64,000 bases of DNA, taken from Scheffersomyces stipitis CBS 6054 (taxonomy: Eukaryota; Ascomycota; Pichiomycetes; Serinales; Debaryomycetaceae). A model generated the notes under the pieces. That model was not told where the DNA came from and ran no database searches. It saw only the letters and a program-made list of their open reading frames with translations. Shown here one piece after another: positions 40,019 through 49,199 of this stretch; positions within the stretch are counted from its first letter, which is position 1; every line of letters begins with the position of its first letter. Location of the stretch: contig NC_009042.1 in the NCBI RefSeq assembly GCF_000209165.1, forward strand, positions 992,001-1,056,000, written 5' to 3'. The position numbers and the translations under genes are program-made.

Positions 40019-40075
40019 GACTTGTGAAAATTCATAAAGTAATGTGGCTGGCCTGCAGATACCGGCGATAGTGAT

Positions 40076-40083
40076 TCACGTGA
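40076..40083. promoter_or_regulatory. TCACGTGA E-box upstream of MEU1
   Basis: Perfect palindrome 182 bp upstream of the MEU1 ATG and 58 bp above its TATA box. Cbf1 drives sulfur genes through such sites in S. cerevisiae; a like role for MEU1 here is inferred. Confidence 0.55.
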
Positions 40084-40408
40084 GAATAGAGAATGTAAAG
40101 AGGGTAGCTCGGGTTAGTTAAGCTGGTTCTGGAAGCATACAATTTGTTGGCAGAATAAACAGCAAAGTTATGTCATCCTACTCTGAATTATTGTAGCTTT
40201 TAAATCTTTTTCCTTGTAAAATTTTTCACAGTAACCTGACCGAATTTCGGACTGGTTCCGTCGGACTTAATTGAGCTTCTTGAATATTTTGTTATGTAAG
40301 TATGCCACAAATGAGCGTAATTGCCTGCATATCTGAAAGTTTGAGTCAATTCTAAATCACTGAGATTTAGTCGCCATTTGGCACCTGATTACTATCACGA
40401 TGTGTAAC

Positions 40409-40416
40409 TCACGTGA
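40409..40416. promoter_or_regulatory. TCACGTGA E-box upstream of the 40.5-kb gene
   Basis: Second perfect palindrome of this divergent promoter, 107 bp upstream of the rightward gene's ATG. Confidence 0.5.
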
Positions 40417-40522
40417 CATCAGTCTGAATCAACGACTTTTTCTATTCTCATTAACTGACTAAGATATCTGGTGTTGTGGTCTTCTCCAAGAATCTCCATA
40501 AATTCAAACAGTTCACTGCCTC

Positions 40523-41716
40523 ATGCTCAAGCACACAAGTCTGGTGGCGAGATACATGCCCCGGAGACTTGGACCGGTTTCGACCAGAGCCTCTTTCCCA
40601 ATAACAAGTGTGAGGTTTCTTTCTTCCAAGCCTCCTAAAGATGGCGAATTGCCCAGTCCTGTGGATTCTACTTCCCCTGGCAATGCATCTGCAAACACTG
40701 CTAGTACAAAAAGACGTATAACTGTCTATCCCAAGGCGAAGCTTGGCAAGTTGTCGACGTCGTCGGCATCTACGTCTTCTTTGAGAGGGAAGGATGATGA
40801 CTCAAAATTGAAGATGGTAGGTAGGAGAAGATCCAAAAAGCACGACGAAAGCGTCGGAAATAGTTCTAGCAGCCCTGCAAACAATAATTCTGGTGTCTTC
40901 AATAGTAACAAGTTGAAATCAAAAAGAGAGAATGATAATGTGGATTCAGTGGTTGTAGCTGCGCCTGAGTATATTCCATTTGACAAGTTTCCCAAAGTTC
41001 CACAGTCGATTCTTGACCAACCTGTAGAAGAGCTTTATAAATTCATTGATGAGGAGCCACCGGTCAACATTCAAGACGAAAATCAGATGTTGTCACCAGA
41101 AGCCATTAAACAGAAGAAAGAGACATATGTAGACTTCGCAATACCTGACAAGTATCTCAAGTACAAGACGAAAGATGAGATTACCGCCAAGGACAGGGCC
41201 CTAGTTGAGGAGTTGGACAAGTTTTTGAAGCTTGATGATGATGAAGAGATTGCTCAATCTCAACTCAAGTTGATTAAGCTATACTACGACCAAGATTCCA
41301 ATACCTTCCAGCCATTGCCAGAACACACACTCAAGAAATCATTACTGGGTATGATCAACTTGAATCCTTCCTTAGACGAAATTGATGACGAGTACCTTTG
41401 GAAGATTCTTCCAAAAGGAAAACTATTTGGATTACCTCCTTTTGAGAGCAAGATCTCTCCTGACGGGTTTAAGAATTGGGAGAAGGAAATGCTTGAAAGA
41501 AAACACAAAGAAAACTCAGCTAGAGCCATAGATGCTAAGGAGTTTAACGATTTCCAATCACAACTCACAGACTCGAAGTCTTTCTATGCCAAGACTGGAG
41601 CCCGTAGGAAGTTGAATAGAAAGTTGGTAAAAAAGTACAAGCAGTTGAAAGAGGAAGGCAAAATTCCAAAGGATATGGACAAGGATCCAAACGACGATAA
41701 TGATGATTTATTATGA
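40523..41716 (+). CDS. Unrecognised, probably mitochondrial matrix protein
   Basis: 397 residues that I cannot assign to a family with confidence. The first 35 residues look like a mitochondrial presequence: basic, Ser/Thr-rich and acid-free (MLKHTSLVARYMPRRLG, then RASFPITSVRFLSS, an R-x-F/L-S-S type cleavage site). Residues 36-145 are low-complexity, Ser/Lys/Asn-rich. The second half is a charged, probably helical soluble domain with conserved-looking features FIDEEPPVNIQDENQMLSPEA, LWKILPKGKLFGLPPFE and FYAKTGARRKLNRKLVKKYK, and ends in an acidic tail (DKDPNDDNDDLL). No TM segment. The basic C-terminal segment would suit RNA or ribosome contact; that is inference. It shares a promoter with MEU1. 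ATG at 40523. Confidence 0.8.
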   Translation: MLKHTSLVARYMPRRLGPVSTRASFPITSVRFLSSKPPKDGELPSPVDSTSPGNASANTASTKRRITVYPKAKLGKLSTSSASTSSLRGKDDDSKLKMVGRRRSKKHDESVGNSSSSPANNNSGVFNSNKLKSKRENDNVDSVVVAAPEYIPFDKFPKVPQSILDQPVEELYKFIDEEPPVNIQDENQMLSPEAIKQKKETYVDFAIPDKYLKYKTKDEITAKDRALVEELDKFLKLDDDEEIAQSQLKLIKLYYDQDSNTFQPLPEHTLKKSLLGMINLNPSLDEIDDEYLWKILPKGKLFGLPPFESKISPDGFKNWEKEMLERKHKENSARAIDAKEFNDFQSQLTDSKSFYAKTGARRKLNRKLVKKYKQLKEEGKIPKDMDKDPNDDNDDLL

Positions 41717-41978
41717 TACTACCCCAAAAACATAAACACGCAAAACACATTAATTAGCATGAGAAGCATTTCACTTTTAATCTTGTAAGTATTTCATTTT
41801 CATATTGAATTTATATTGAATTTCTTTATATTGAATTTAATCTTCATTCGTTTGAATTTTCATATATGTATTCATATTTCATAGTCAGCATCTTCTACGA
41901 GCAACTTTTTATAAATAAATTATTCATTTCATATCATATACCACTATATTAAATGGGATGGCAACGCCCTTTTGGTGT

Positions 41979-43790
41979 TTATTCAATAATATTGAGTTCG
42001 ACGTCTTCATAGCCGTATTTGCACTTGTTTTCTTCGTACACCCGTTTAAGCTCGTCGACATACAATTTATGGTAATGGTCCAATAGTTCTGGAGGCATTT
42101 TGGTTTTGACTGGAGGTCTTTTAGGTTTTGGTTGTCCTCCAAGTTTGAACAAATTGGACAACGAATCTTTACGAGAAATCTTCTTGTCTCCCAGCAAAGG
42201 AGGCGGTGGTGCAGGCTCTTCCGGTTCTGGATGTTTCAACTTGTATTCGGCTAGAACACCTTGTGGAATATGAATGGGTCTTCCTACGCAGACGTTGATA
42301 GGGTTTCTAAATGGTAAGAAACCGAAATCGTAGATAAACACACCACGAGCACTGAAAAATGGTACGGTGAACAGAAACGTTTTTTTCATCCATTGCTGGA
42401 ATGCATAGCCTAGTGAACCTGGCTCGGGAATTGTCAACTTGTAGATGTCAGCCTCTCCGAAGGCAAAGATTGGTACTAAAGATACATTTCCAAGTTCAAT
42501 GGCTAGCTTTACAAAACCTTTTCTTTTATGGAGAACCAATTTTATTTGCCTTTTACTTTCTTTGGGGGTAGGCTGAGAGCTTTGGCTCGAATCGCCGCCG
42601 ATATTTCTTTCGTCCACAACTGGTTCTTTTGGTTCCTCGTCGTAATCATTTCCTTTGTATCCTTTACCAACATTGTTGATACCTGAGACCATATTATTCA
42701 AAAGCGATTCCTGGGCTCCACCTACCACTATGCATACGGAGTTATCCCCGTTATTGATGAGACTCTTGATGTTTTTTGCAGAGGCACTGGTGAGCCCCAA
42801 ACCCAAAAGATAGTCTCTATAGAATGGCAAGGTAAACTGGGTTGTGAGTGTCAATGGAAATATATTTCCGATTCCAGCGAAGATTCGTTCACCTTGAGAA
42901 GGATCATGGAAAAAGGGTTTGAGGATCTTCAAAGGAGGTTGATAAGGCTCATTTCTCACAGCATTGGTTGCAAAAGTACCCATTACACCCATAGAAATGA
43001 CTCCATGAGGATGATAGCCAAAGATATACCGTGGCCCAGTCGAAACCCGTCTATATTTTACATTTTTGAGTTTCGAGGATGATAAGGAAGTAGATGATTG
43101 CAGAGAACTGGAGCTTTCAGAAGCTTCTTTTCCATGTTGTGGAGGAGGAGAATGAGATTCTGTATCATTCAATCTTTTACTAAGACCTAACCCTTTAAAG
43201 ATCTTATCTATAAGAGTACGCGAATCTTCGGATATCAAGTCTTCTTCGTCGTCTGTCTCGTCGTCTTCTACGACTTCAACTTCAGAAAAGGTCGGTTCTA
43301 GATCCACAGTCTTGTGTACTACAATGGGGAAATAGTTAACGAACCACTCCCAGATGATGAAGTTGCGCATCCAATCTCGGACTCTATAGACTACTTTACC
43401 ATTTGTCGGTGTGTGGAGATCAAAGCCGTACCACCATACAAAGTAGGGAAACACTACTGTCAACCACAGGATCCACCCTAGTGAGACAAACAAGAGAAAG
43501 AGACATACAAAAGACGGAATGCTGATAGTGTGCCAGATAACTCCAACAGTCTGCAATCTGTTTCTGAGCGGCGTATTGAGTGGGGCGACATTTAGAAGAG
43601 GTCTTCTGCTACGGCCCGAGTTTGAAGTAGTAGATCCAGAACTCCCAACGCTATTTGTGGAAGTAACGGAATCTCTGGAAAGAGTTGAAGACGTTCTGGT
43701 GGATCTTCTTTTTGTGGCAGTGGGAGACTCCATAGCAGTCGAAGTCGCTGTAGAGTCGTCGAGGCGTATTTTGGGATCAATTTCCTCCAT
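41979..43790 (-). CDS. DGA1: Dga1-type diacylglycerol O-acyltransferase (DGAT2 family)
   Basis: 603-residue acyl-CoA:diacylglycerol acyltransferase making triacylglycerol at the ER and lipid droplets. DGAT2 hallmarks: a hydrophobic hairpin (SIPSFVCLFLLFVSLGWILWLTVVFPY, about residues 85-115), then YIFGYHPHG with the catalytic HPHG at 260-263, VMGTFATNA, a VVGGAQESLL block, LHKRKGFVKLAIELGNVSLVPIFAFGE, and CVGRPIHIPQ near the end. It is much longer than S. cerevisiae Dga1 (418). Extra length lies in a Ser/Thr-rich N-tail, an acidic insert before the HPHG (EVEVVEDDETDDEEDLISED), a Gly/Asp/Ser-rich insert after GGAQESLL, and a Pro-rich C-terminal stretch. The open frame continues to a TTG at 43832, but the first ATG is 43788-43790. 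Confidence 0.93.
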   Translation of the reverse strand: MEEIDPKIRLDDSTATSTAMESPTATKRRSTRTSSTLSRDSVTSTNSVGSSGSTTSNSGRSRRPLLNVAPLNTPLRNRLQTVGVIWHTISIPSFVCLFLLFVSLGWILWLTVVFPYFVWWYGFDLHTPTNGKVVYRVRDWMRNFIIWEWFVNYFPIVVHKTVDLEPTFSEVEVVEDDETDDEEDLISEDSRTLIDKIFKGLGLSKRLNDTESHSPPPQHGKEASESSSSLQSSTSLSSSKLKNVKYRRVSTGPRYIFGYHPHGVISMGVMGTFATNAVRNEPYQPPLKILKPFFHDPSQGERIFAGIGNIFPLTLTTQFTLPFYRDYLLGLGLTSASAKNIKSLINNGDNSVCIVVGGAQESLLNNMVSGINNVGKGYKGNDYDEEPKEPVVDERNIGGDSSQSSQPTPKESKRQIKLVLHKRKGFVKLAIELGNVSLVPIFAFGEADIYKLTIPEPGSLGYAFQQWMKKTFLFTVPFFSARGVFIYDFGFLPFRNPINVCVGRPIHIPQGVLAEYKLKHPEPEEPAPPPPLLGDKKISRKDSLSNLFKLGGQPKPKRPPVKTKMPPELLDHYHKLYVDELKRVYEENKCKYGYEDVELNIIE

Positions 43791-45405
43791 TGGTAGTTGT
43801 GAAGTTGTGAAGTTGCGACTAAATGAAATCAAATGAGAAAAACTGAAAAGTACTGTTATATGTTGATGATTCTAAATTCAGATAATCGAGAATCGTAGGA
43901 ATTGGATTATATGTTGAACCTGACGAGCGTTGTTGGCGAGGAATTGGAAAAGAAGGAATGAGAAAGGGAACGATAACCAGATGTAAGCTGAGCAGGATAT
44001 CAAGGTTTAATTTTTGTAGCTATAAATATGACAATTGCTGTGAGAATGAGAAATGAATCTGTTATGCTAAGATCCCTGGTCAGATGAGATGCGATGAGAT
44101 GAGACCTATTCCCTGAGAAGAATCATCCGCTTGCACAATTTGCTAATCAGAACAAAAAAACATCTACACATATCTCCTCAGCAGTATCAGAGAGAGCAAC
44201 TACAACTTAATTCCAACAGAGCAATACTACCACCCCTCCTCGATCATTCCGTATAGTCGGAGTCCCAGGAGGGCATATAGCAAGATGTGTATAGTGGAAA
44301 ATTATTTGAATTAGTGGGGCACATTTGTGGGTAATGTGCGTGTGAAAGGGGCATGTCGAAAATCTTGTGTTCAGCCATAATGATGTCATCTTATTGGCTG
44401 CTGGAGGTTTCGTTGTTGCACTGGCTCCTGTGATCCGTTTCACATTCTACTTTTTGATACGCTTTTTTGAACTGATCTAAACGTGAAAATATGACAAAAA
44501 GTCAAGTACAAAACGGAAAATGTCGTGATGATAAGACGATTTTTTCATCATCGATTGGGACCACGAACAGCAGTATTTCGGTATCTTAACACATTTTCAT
44601 TGGTTACTCCGGAGTCTGAACTCATCCACGAAGTCTCGGATGATTCGCTTACTCTACTCCCCAGTGTGGTGGTTGGCCCTTATTGCCATATTGAGCAAGT
44701 GTCTGATCCTCCCTCCTGTTTAGGCAGTTTTTGTCTGCTGCACTATTTGCGGGATCAACGTGGTTTTTGCACCCACAGATGGCACTTTGTAGATTTCACA
44801 TTGTAATAGAAATAGACAATATAGACGAGATTTTATCGTTAGGCTCTGTATTCCATGTATTCATTCAGACGATCTACAGCTCCGATTCTCTATTCGAAAT
44901 TATACTATTTTCTATTTTCTAATGAAATTTCTCAAATATCGACAAAAATTAACATCTTCTATTACGTATTGTCCCATGTAAGGGTTAAGGAATGAGTTAC
45001 CCAATTCCATCTCAATGACTATTCTTGACTAATGCAACAATAGAGACGCAGTGTTCAAGAGATTTTCTCCTCAATCTATTTGCTCCATGGTAATTCTTAC
45101 CGAGATTGCTTGAACGCAATAGTAGTGTCCGAATGTGAGTAGAGGGGAAGATCCCTGATGTGTCATTGCACAAGAATGATATCTTTCCTTACTTTGTCTA
45201 AAATCGTCCAAACACTACCGAAGCACTATATTCTTTTGGCCTCGTATAGCACCAAACCATCAAGTCTTCCTTATTCTCTATCTCATATTCTTCATTATCT
45301 CACTTTTTCCTGTACATACATTTTTCACTATCGAAACACGATTTTACTCAAAGCCATGAATCTTTCACAATAACCAGTTGCAGAATAAAACAATTACAGA
45401 TCCAG
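43791..45405. other. Divergent region DGA1 / ORC3, no gene identified
   Basis: 1.6 kb between divergent genes. A short GATGAGATG tandem is near 44084-44102. A 93-codon open frame (44525-44806, plus) has no recognisable domain. Nothing else supported. Confidence 0.45.
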
Positions 45406-47613
45406 ATGGTTAGACGAACACGCGGAGCGAAAAGAAACAAATCAGTTGATTCCAGTGATAACGATGACTCTCTTTCAGATGCCAGCGACGAAGAAATCGT
45501 AACCTCGAATACCCCAGCTTCTAACTTGGATAATGATCAAAAGACCCATTACTTCGTTACAATCAATCTGAAAAATCGCAACGGCAATTCGTCGTCGATG
45601 CTAGGCTCGTTTTTCGAGACTCTCAACCCCTTTAAGAAAAGGAAAACAGCTCCTGCTGAAGATTCCATTCCTAAAACACCGTTTCTCCAGTTATTCAATG
45701 GACAAGAACCTCCGGAGGCTGTAGCCAAGCGATACCAACTCTTTGTAGACACATGGAAACCACAACTTGAACAGATTGAATCAGAATTGAATCAAGCCAA
45801 TAATGCCTTATTTCTGAATCTTTTAAAATTCATTGACGAAAGGGGAGCAAAATCCAGACTTCCTACCGCTTACGTACAATTAACCACCAACTCAGCCAAC
45901 AACTTGCGGATAATGCAAGATTTCAACAACTATCTAAAACAACAGCCAAAATTCAACAATACGACTGTGATAAATCTCATGTCTAAGAATTGCTACAATA
46001 TCAAATCAACCTTTCGCGAAATCATCAAACAGTTTCTCGAGGCTAACAGTTCAGATTTTCTTCAGGATCTGGATGTAGAGGAAAAAGAAGATGAAGAATT
46101 TAACATTCAGGGAAGAGTCAACTATGACTTCGACATTGTCAGGGACTACTGCATTTCAAACATCAAAGACTTGAAGTCGTTTCACATCTTGATTATTATC
46201 CAGGACACAAACCTGATGTCCAACCATGTGCTCAATCAGTTGATCCGAATACTCCATTCTTATTGCACCGAGCTTCCTATCCATTTGGTGTTGGGATTAT
46301 CTTCCGAAAATGTAGGCAAGTGGATTAGTGGAAACCTCAGCAATGAAAGTAGAATCATAGTAGACGGTAACAAGTTCAGCAGTAATGATAATATAGATTT
46401 TGGTTTCGAGCTCTTAGATAAACTCTTCTTAAATCCCCATGGAATGAGTTTGATTCTTCACCCGCAGTTGACCACCATTATCCTTAACAGATTCAAGTAT
46501 TCCAACAACTCAATCGACGCGTTGATAGCCGAGATCAAATTGGTGTATATGATCCATTTCTACCAGCAACCGTTATCGCTCTTGTTGTCTGTAGCACCTT
46601 CGGAGATCTCAAGCTTGGGTCCGGTGCATCTTCAGAGATTGCGTAAATTACCTTCCTTCAAGAAGCATATCGAGCTCAACTTGGCTAGCAAGTCGTTCAA
46701 CTATCTGTTCTTCAAGCTGTTGTTGACAGATGACGTCGTTCTCGTACAGGAATTTGAAAAAGCTTCAGTCAACTTTGGGGAGTATCAGAAAACAGTGTTG
46801 AATGCCATCGACATAGTATCGTACCTTCAAAAGTTTGGGCATAATCAATCTCTAACCAAACACAAGTTTGACTTGTACAATATGATTGCCAACAACAAGT
46901 TTGTTCATTCCGTGTACTTGAACGAGTTATTGAAATCCATATCCAAGTCTTCAGAATTACAAACGAAGGTAACAAACAAATTTTTGTTGCCAATTTCTTC
47001 CCAGTATCAGGGCCAGTATGAAACAAAACTTCTTCTAGATTTGTCAGCGCAGAAAGCCCCTGAAGATATAATTGCTGCATTCCGCAATTATTTCAAGAAT
47101 CCTCTTCTACAGAAACCCATTGAGGAAATGCTCTTCAACGAAGTCTTCACAATGAATGGAGGAACAATAACACAAGTACCTGAGCCATTGTTCGAGGAGA
47201 ATTACGAAAACTTGATGATAAATCTCATTCGTCCTAACCTTCGTTCAACACTTGAACATGGTCTTGAAAATAGTAACCCTTATTTAAGCAATCCCTTGAT
47301 AGTGGATAGTGAAAGTTCACAGAAGGGAACTTTGAACCCTACGTTGACATATTTGTTCAAGGTTTATAAAGAAGCACCAGTGAATATCAGTATCTATGAC
47401 TTTTACATTGCTTTCAAGCTGTCTCTCGATAGAAACAAAATTAAGGAGTTGTTAGAGAAGGAAGATGAAGTAGACATCGACGTGGATGAGGTATGGGAGA
47501 AACTTACTTATTCGTGGTTTACGCAGAACTGTTTCGAGTTGATGATGATGGGACTATTAAAAGAGAAACCTAAGGGTGACCACTTGGAGAAGGCAATATG
47601 GAAGGGTGTATAG
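45406..47613 (+). CDS. ORC3: Origin recognition complex subunit 3
   Basis: 735-residue ORC subunit that binds replication origins with Orc1-6 in the nucleus. After a charged N-tail (RRTRGAKRNK, SSDNDDSLSDASDEE), the Orc3 N-terminal domain is recognisable: PEAVAKRYQLFVDTWKPQLEQIESELNQ, RLPTAYVQLTTNSANNLRIM in place of the degenerate AAA+ P-loop, NLMSKNCYNIKSTFREIIKQFL and SFHILIIIQDTNLMSNHVLNQL. The middle part has LGPVHLQRLRKLPSFKKHIE, and the C-terminus a winged-helix-like end (ISIYDFYIAFKLSLDRNKIKEL...DEVWEKLTYSWFTQNCFELMMMGLLKEKPKGDHLEKAIWKGV). Length equals fungal Orc3 (616-740). At least seven CTG codons occur and should be read as Ser; for example 45568-45570, 46705-46707 and 46717-46719. 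ATG at 45406. Confidence 0.88.
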   Translation: MVRRTRGAKRNKSVDSSDNDDSLSDASDEEIVTSNTPASNLDNDQKTHYFVTINLKNRNGNSSSMLGSFFETLNPFKKRKTAPAEDSIPKTPFLQLFNGQEPPEAVAKRYQLFVDTWKPQLEQIESELNQANNALFLNLLKFIDERGAKSRLPTAYVQLTTNSANNLRIMQDFNNYLKQQPKFNNTTVINLMSKNCYNIKSTFREIIKQFLEANSSDFLQDLDVEEKEDEEFNIQGRVNYDFDIVRDYCISNIKDLKSFHILIIIQDTNLMSNHVLNQLIRILHSYCTELPIHLVLGLSSENVGKWISGNLSNESRIIVDGNKFSSNDNIDFGFELLDKLFLNPHGMSLILHPQLTTIILNRFKYSNNSIDALIAEIKLVYMIHFYQQPLSLLLSVAPSEISSLGPVHLQRLRKLPSFKKHIELNLASKSFNYLFFKLLLTDDVVLVQEFEKASVNFGEYQKTVLNAIDIVSYLQKFGHNQSLTKHKFDLYNMIANNKFVHSVYLNELLKSISKSSELQTKVTNKFLLPISSQYQGQYETKLLLDLSAQKAPEDIIAAFRNYFKNPLLQKPIEEMLFNEVFTMNGGTITQVPEPLFEENYENLMINLIRPNLRSTLEHGLENSNPYLSNPLIVDSESSQKGTLNPTLTYLFKVYKEAPVNISIYDFYIAFKLSLDRNKIKELLEKEDEVDIDVDEVWEKLTYSWFTQNCFELMMMGLLKEKPKGDHLEKAIWKGV

Positions 47614-47838
47614 GAATATAGATCTGCTCTAATATAATAATGAATATATAGAGAAGTTAATGAAATGACCATATCATAGAGCCGGCAAATTATTATTGCA
47701 AGTGTATCTTTTCAACAATCTTATTTATACATAATTACCAGAATAAAAAGCTTATATTAACTTAACCGTCTTTCGTAGGGAATAACAAACTCTTAGAGAG
47801 TTACAGGATTATACAGATTATACATAACAATCAAACAT

Positions 47839-48588
47839 CTAAGAAATAGTAGTGTCCAAGGACTCTGGAGCATTCTCTTCGGCCCCGACCACAGGCTCTG
47901 TTTCTTCGTCAGGCGAAAACTGTTTTGGAGGCGTAGCTGCAATATCGTCATCTTGCTGAAGTTTAACCTCAGTATCTTCTCCAGAATCCTCGCCTTCTTC
48001 AAGAAGGTCTACCGGACCAGAGTTAGAAATCTGTGGCACAGTGTTGATAGTTGCTTCTACAACAGAAGAGTCGTTTTCAGAAACTTCTTCAGAAGTCTTT
48101 TCAGTGCCTTTTTCAGAATCTGTTTCAGTGTCTTTTTGAGTGTCTTTCTCAGTATCTTTTTCAGTGTCTTCTTCAGGGCTTTTTTCGGCACTAGCTGGAG
48201 ACTCTTCGTTTGAATCCTTAGCGTCTTCATCTTCATCTTCGTCTTCGTCGTCGTCGTCTGCTTTTGTTGATTCCGGTTTCTTCGACTTTCCATTTTCCTT
48301 TTCAGCGGCGGCGGCAGCAGCAGCAGCACTCTGTTTCAACTCTTCTTCCTCTTTTTCGGCTTCCTTTTCCATCTCAACGTCTGACTTTCCACTGGGTAAT
48401 CTATCAGTTCCGGAATAGAATGCAGCCAACTTATCACTGGCTGAAGACACTTGTTCTTGCAAAGCTGCTCCATGGCCCGATATAGATGTTATTATCAAAA
48501 GCGCAATGAAACTCAGAAGAATGAGGAGAATCATGAACCGTTGGCTCCGGAAGATCCTGTTGGAGATATGGCTAGAATTTGCATACAT
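47839..48588 (-). CDS. Acidic single-pass membrane protein of unknown function
   Basis: 249 residues; family not recognised. Layout: a short basic N-tail, one strong TM helix (FMILLILLSFIALLIITSI, residues 18-36), then about 210 residues with almost no hydrophobic content. These include an EKEAEKEEEELK coiled-coil-like stretch, an eight-alanine run, a DDDDEDEDEDED tract and a four-residue repeat block of the DTEK type (about residues 138-165). Positive charge before the TM suggests the N-terminus is cytosolic and the acidic part is lumenal (type II), as in Golgi proteins; the next gene upstream is a type II Golgi mannosyltransferase, but a link is only suggested by position. Trinucleotide tracts make this gene prone to length change. 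ATG at 48586-48588; it converges on ORC3. Confidence 0.8.
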   Translation of the reverse strand: MYANSSHISNRIFRSQRFMILLILLSFIALLIITSISGHGAALQEQVSSASDKLAAFYSGTDRLPSGKSDVEMEKEAEKEEEELKQSAAAAAAAAEKENGKSKKPESTKADDDDEDEDEDEDAKDSNEESPASAEKSPEEDTEKDTEKDTQKDTETDSEKGTEKTSEEVSENDSSVVEATINTVPQISNSGPVDLLEEGEDSGEDTEVKLQQDDDIAATPPKQFSPDEETEPVVGAEENAPESLDTTIS

Positions 48589-49199
48589 GGCGATAATTGA
48601 AATGAGGTAAGATGTCGCAAGATGAGCTAGGGATTTTTCAGCTTTTCGCTCGGTCAGACTTCCACGTTGGTTTTATAGATTTTCAAATACCTTCACGTCC
48701 TAATCCTTCCACCCCTTTGTTGACCAGATGGAATTCAGGCAAGGGAAGTGTTGCATATTAGAAATAATTCTAGACAGGAGGCGATGGTCGTGTGCAGCCT
48801 TCCTGATAGACTCATATATTTTCTTGTTTTGGTCCTGAGAGATATCGCGTCTGTGGTGCATTTTAGATGGGCTGCGAAAACTGCGGGAGAGAAGGGGCAT
48901 ATGAGGTGGAATACCAGTAAAAGAGCTTAAAATGATAGCAATAATCCTCTTCCGCCTTTTTCTTTCTAACCTGTTTAAAATACAAGAAGCAAAGAAGAAA
49001 ATTTGTTGCGGACCATATCCAAGATATAGACCTTCTACAGAAGCCTCCATTTAAGCCCTTACGTCAAATACGGGCACTACTGCGTCATTGTATTTCCATT
49101 TCATTATGACTACGTTCATATTCTAGCAGAATCTTGCTGATTTATCTCTGTATTCTTTTATGCCGTTGACTAATAATAATATTATAATAATATAGTGTC
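48589..49199. other. Spacer upstream of the acidic membrane protein
   Basis: 611 bp including the promoter of the acidic protein and the AT-rich 3' end of the MNN1-like gene with an (ATA/AAT)-rich tract at about 49168-49193. No gene seen. Confidence 0.5.

Larger units (their letters stand above)
39895..40522. other. Divergent promoter MEU1 / unrecognised mitochondrial protein gene
   Basis: 628 bp between two divergent start codons. It carries two perfect TCACGTGA palindromes at 40076-40083 and 40409-40416 and the MEU1 TATA box. The second palindrome is 107 bp upstream of the rightward gene. Confidence 0.65.

Noticed and set aside
44525..44806. 93-codon plus-strand frame between DGA1 and ORC3
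   Set aside because: No recognisable motif and no supporting promoter; expected by chance in a 1.6-kb spacer.
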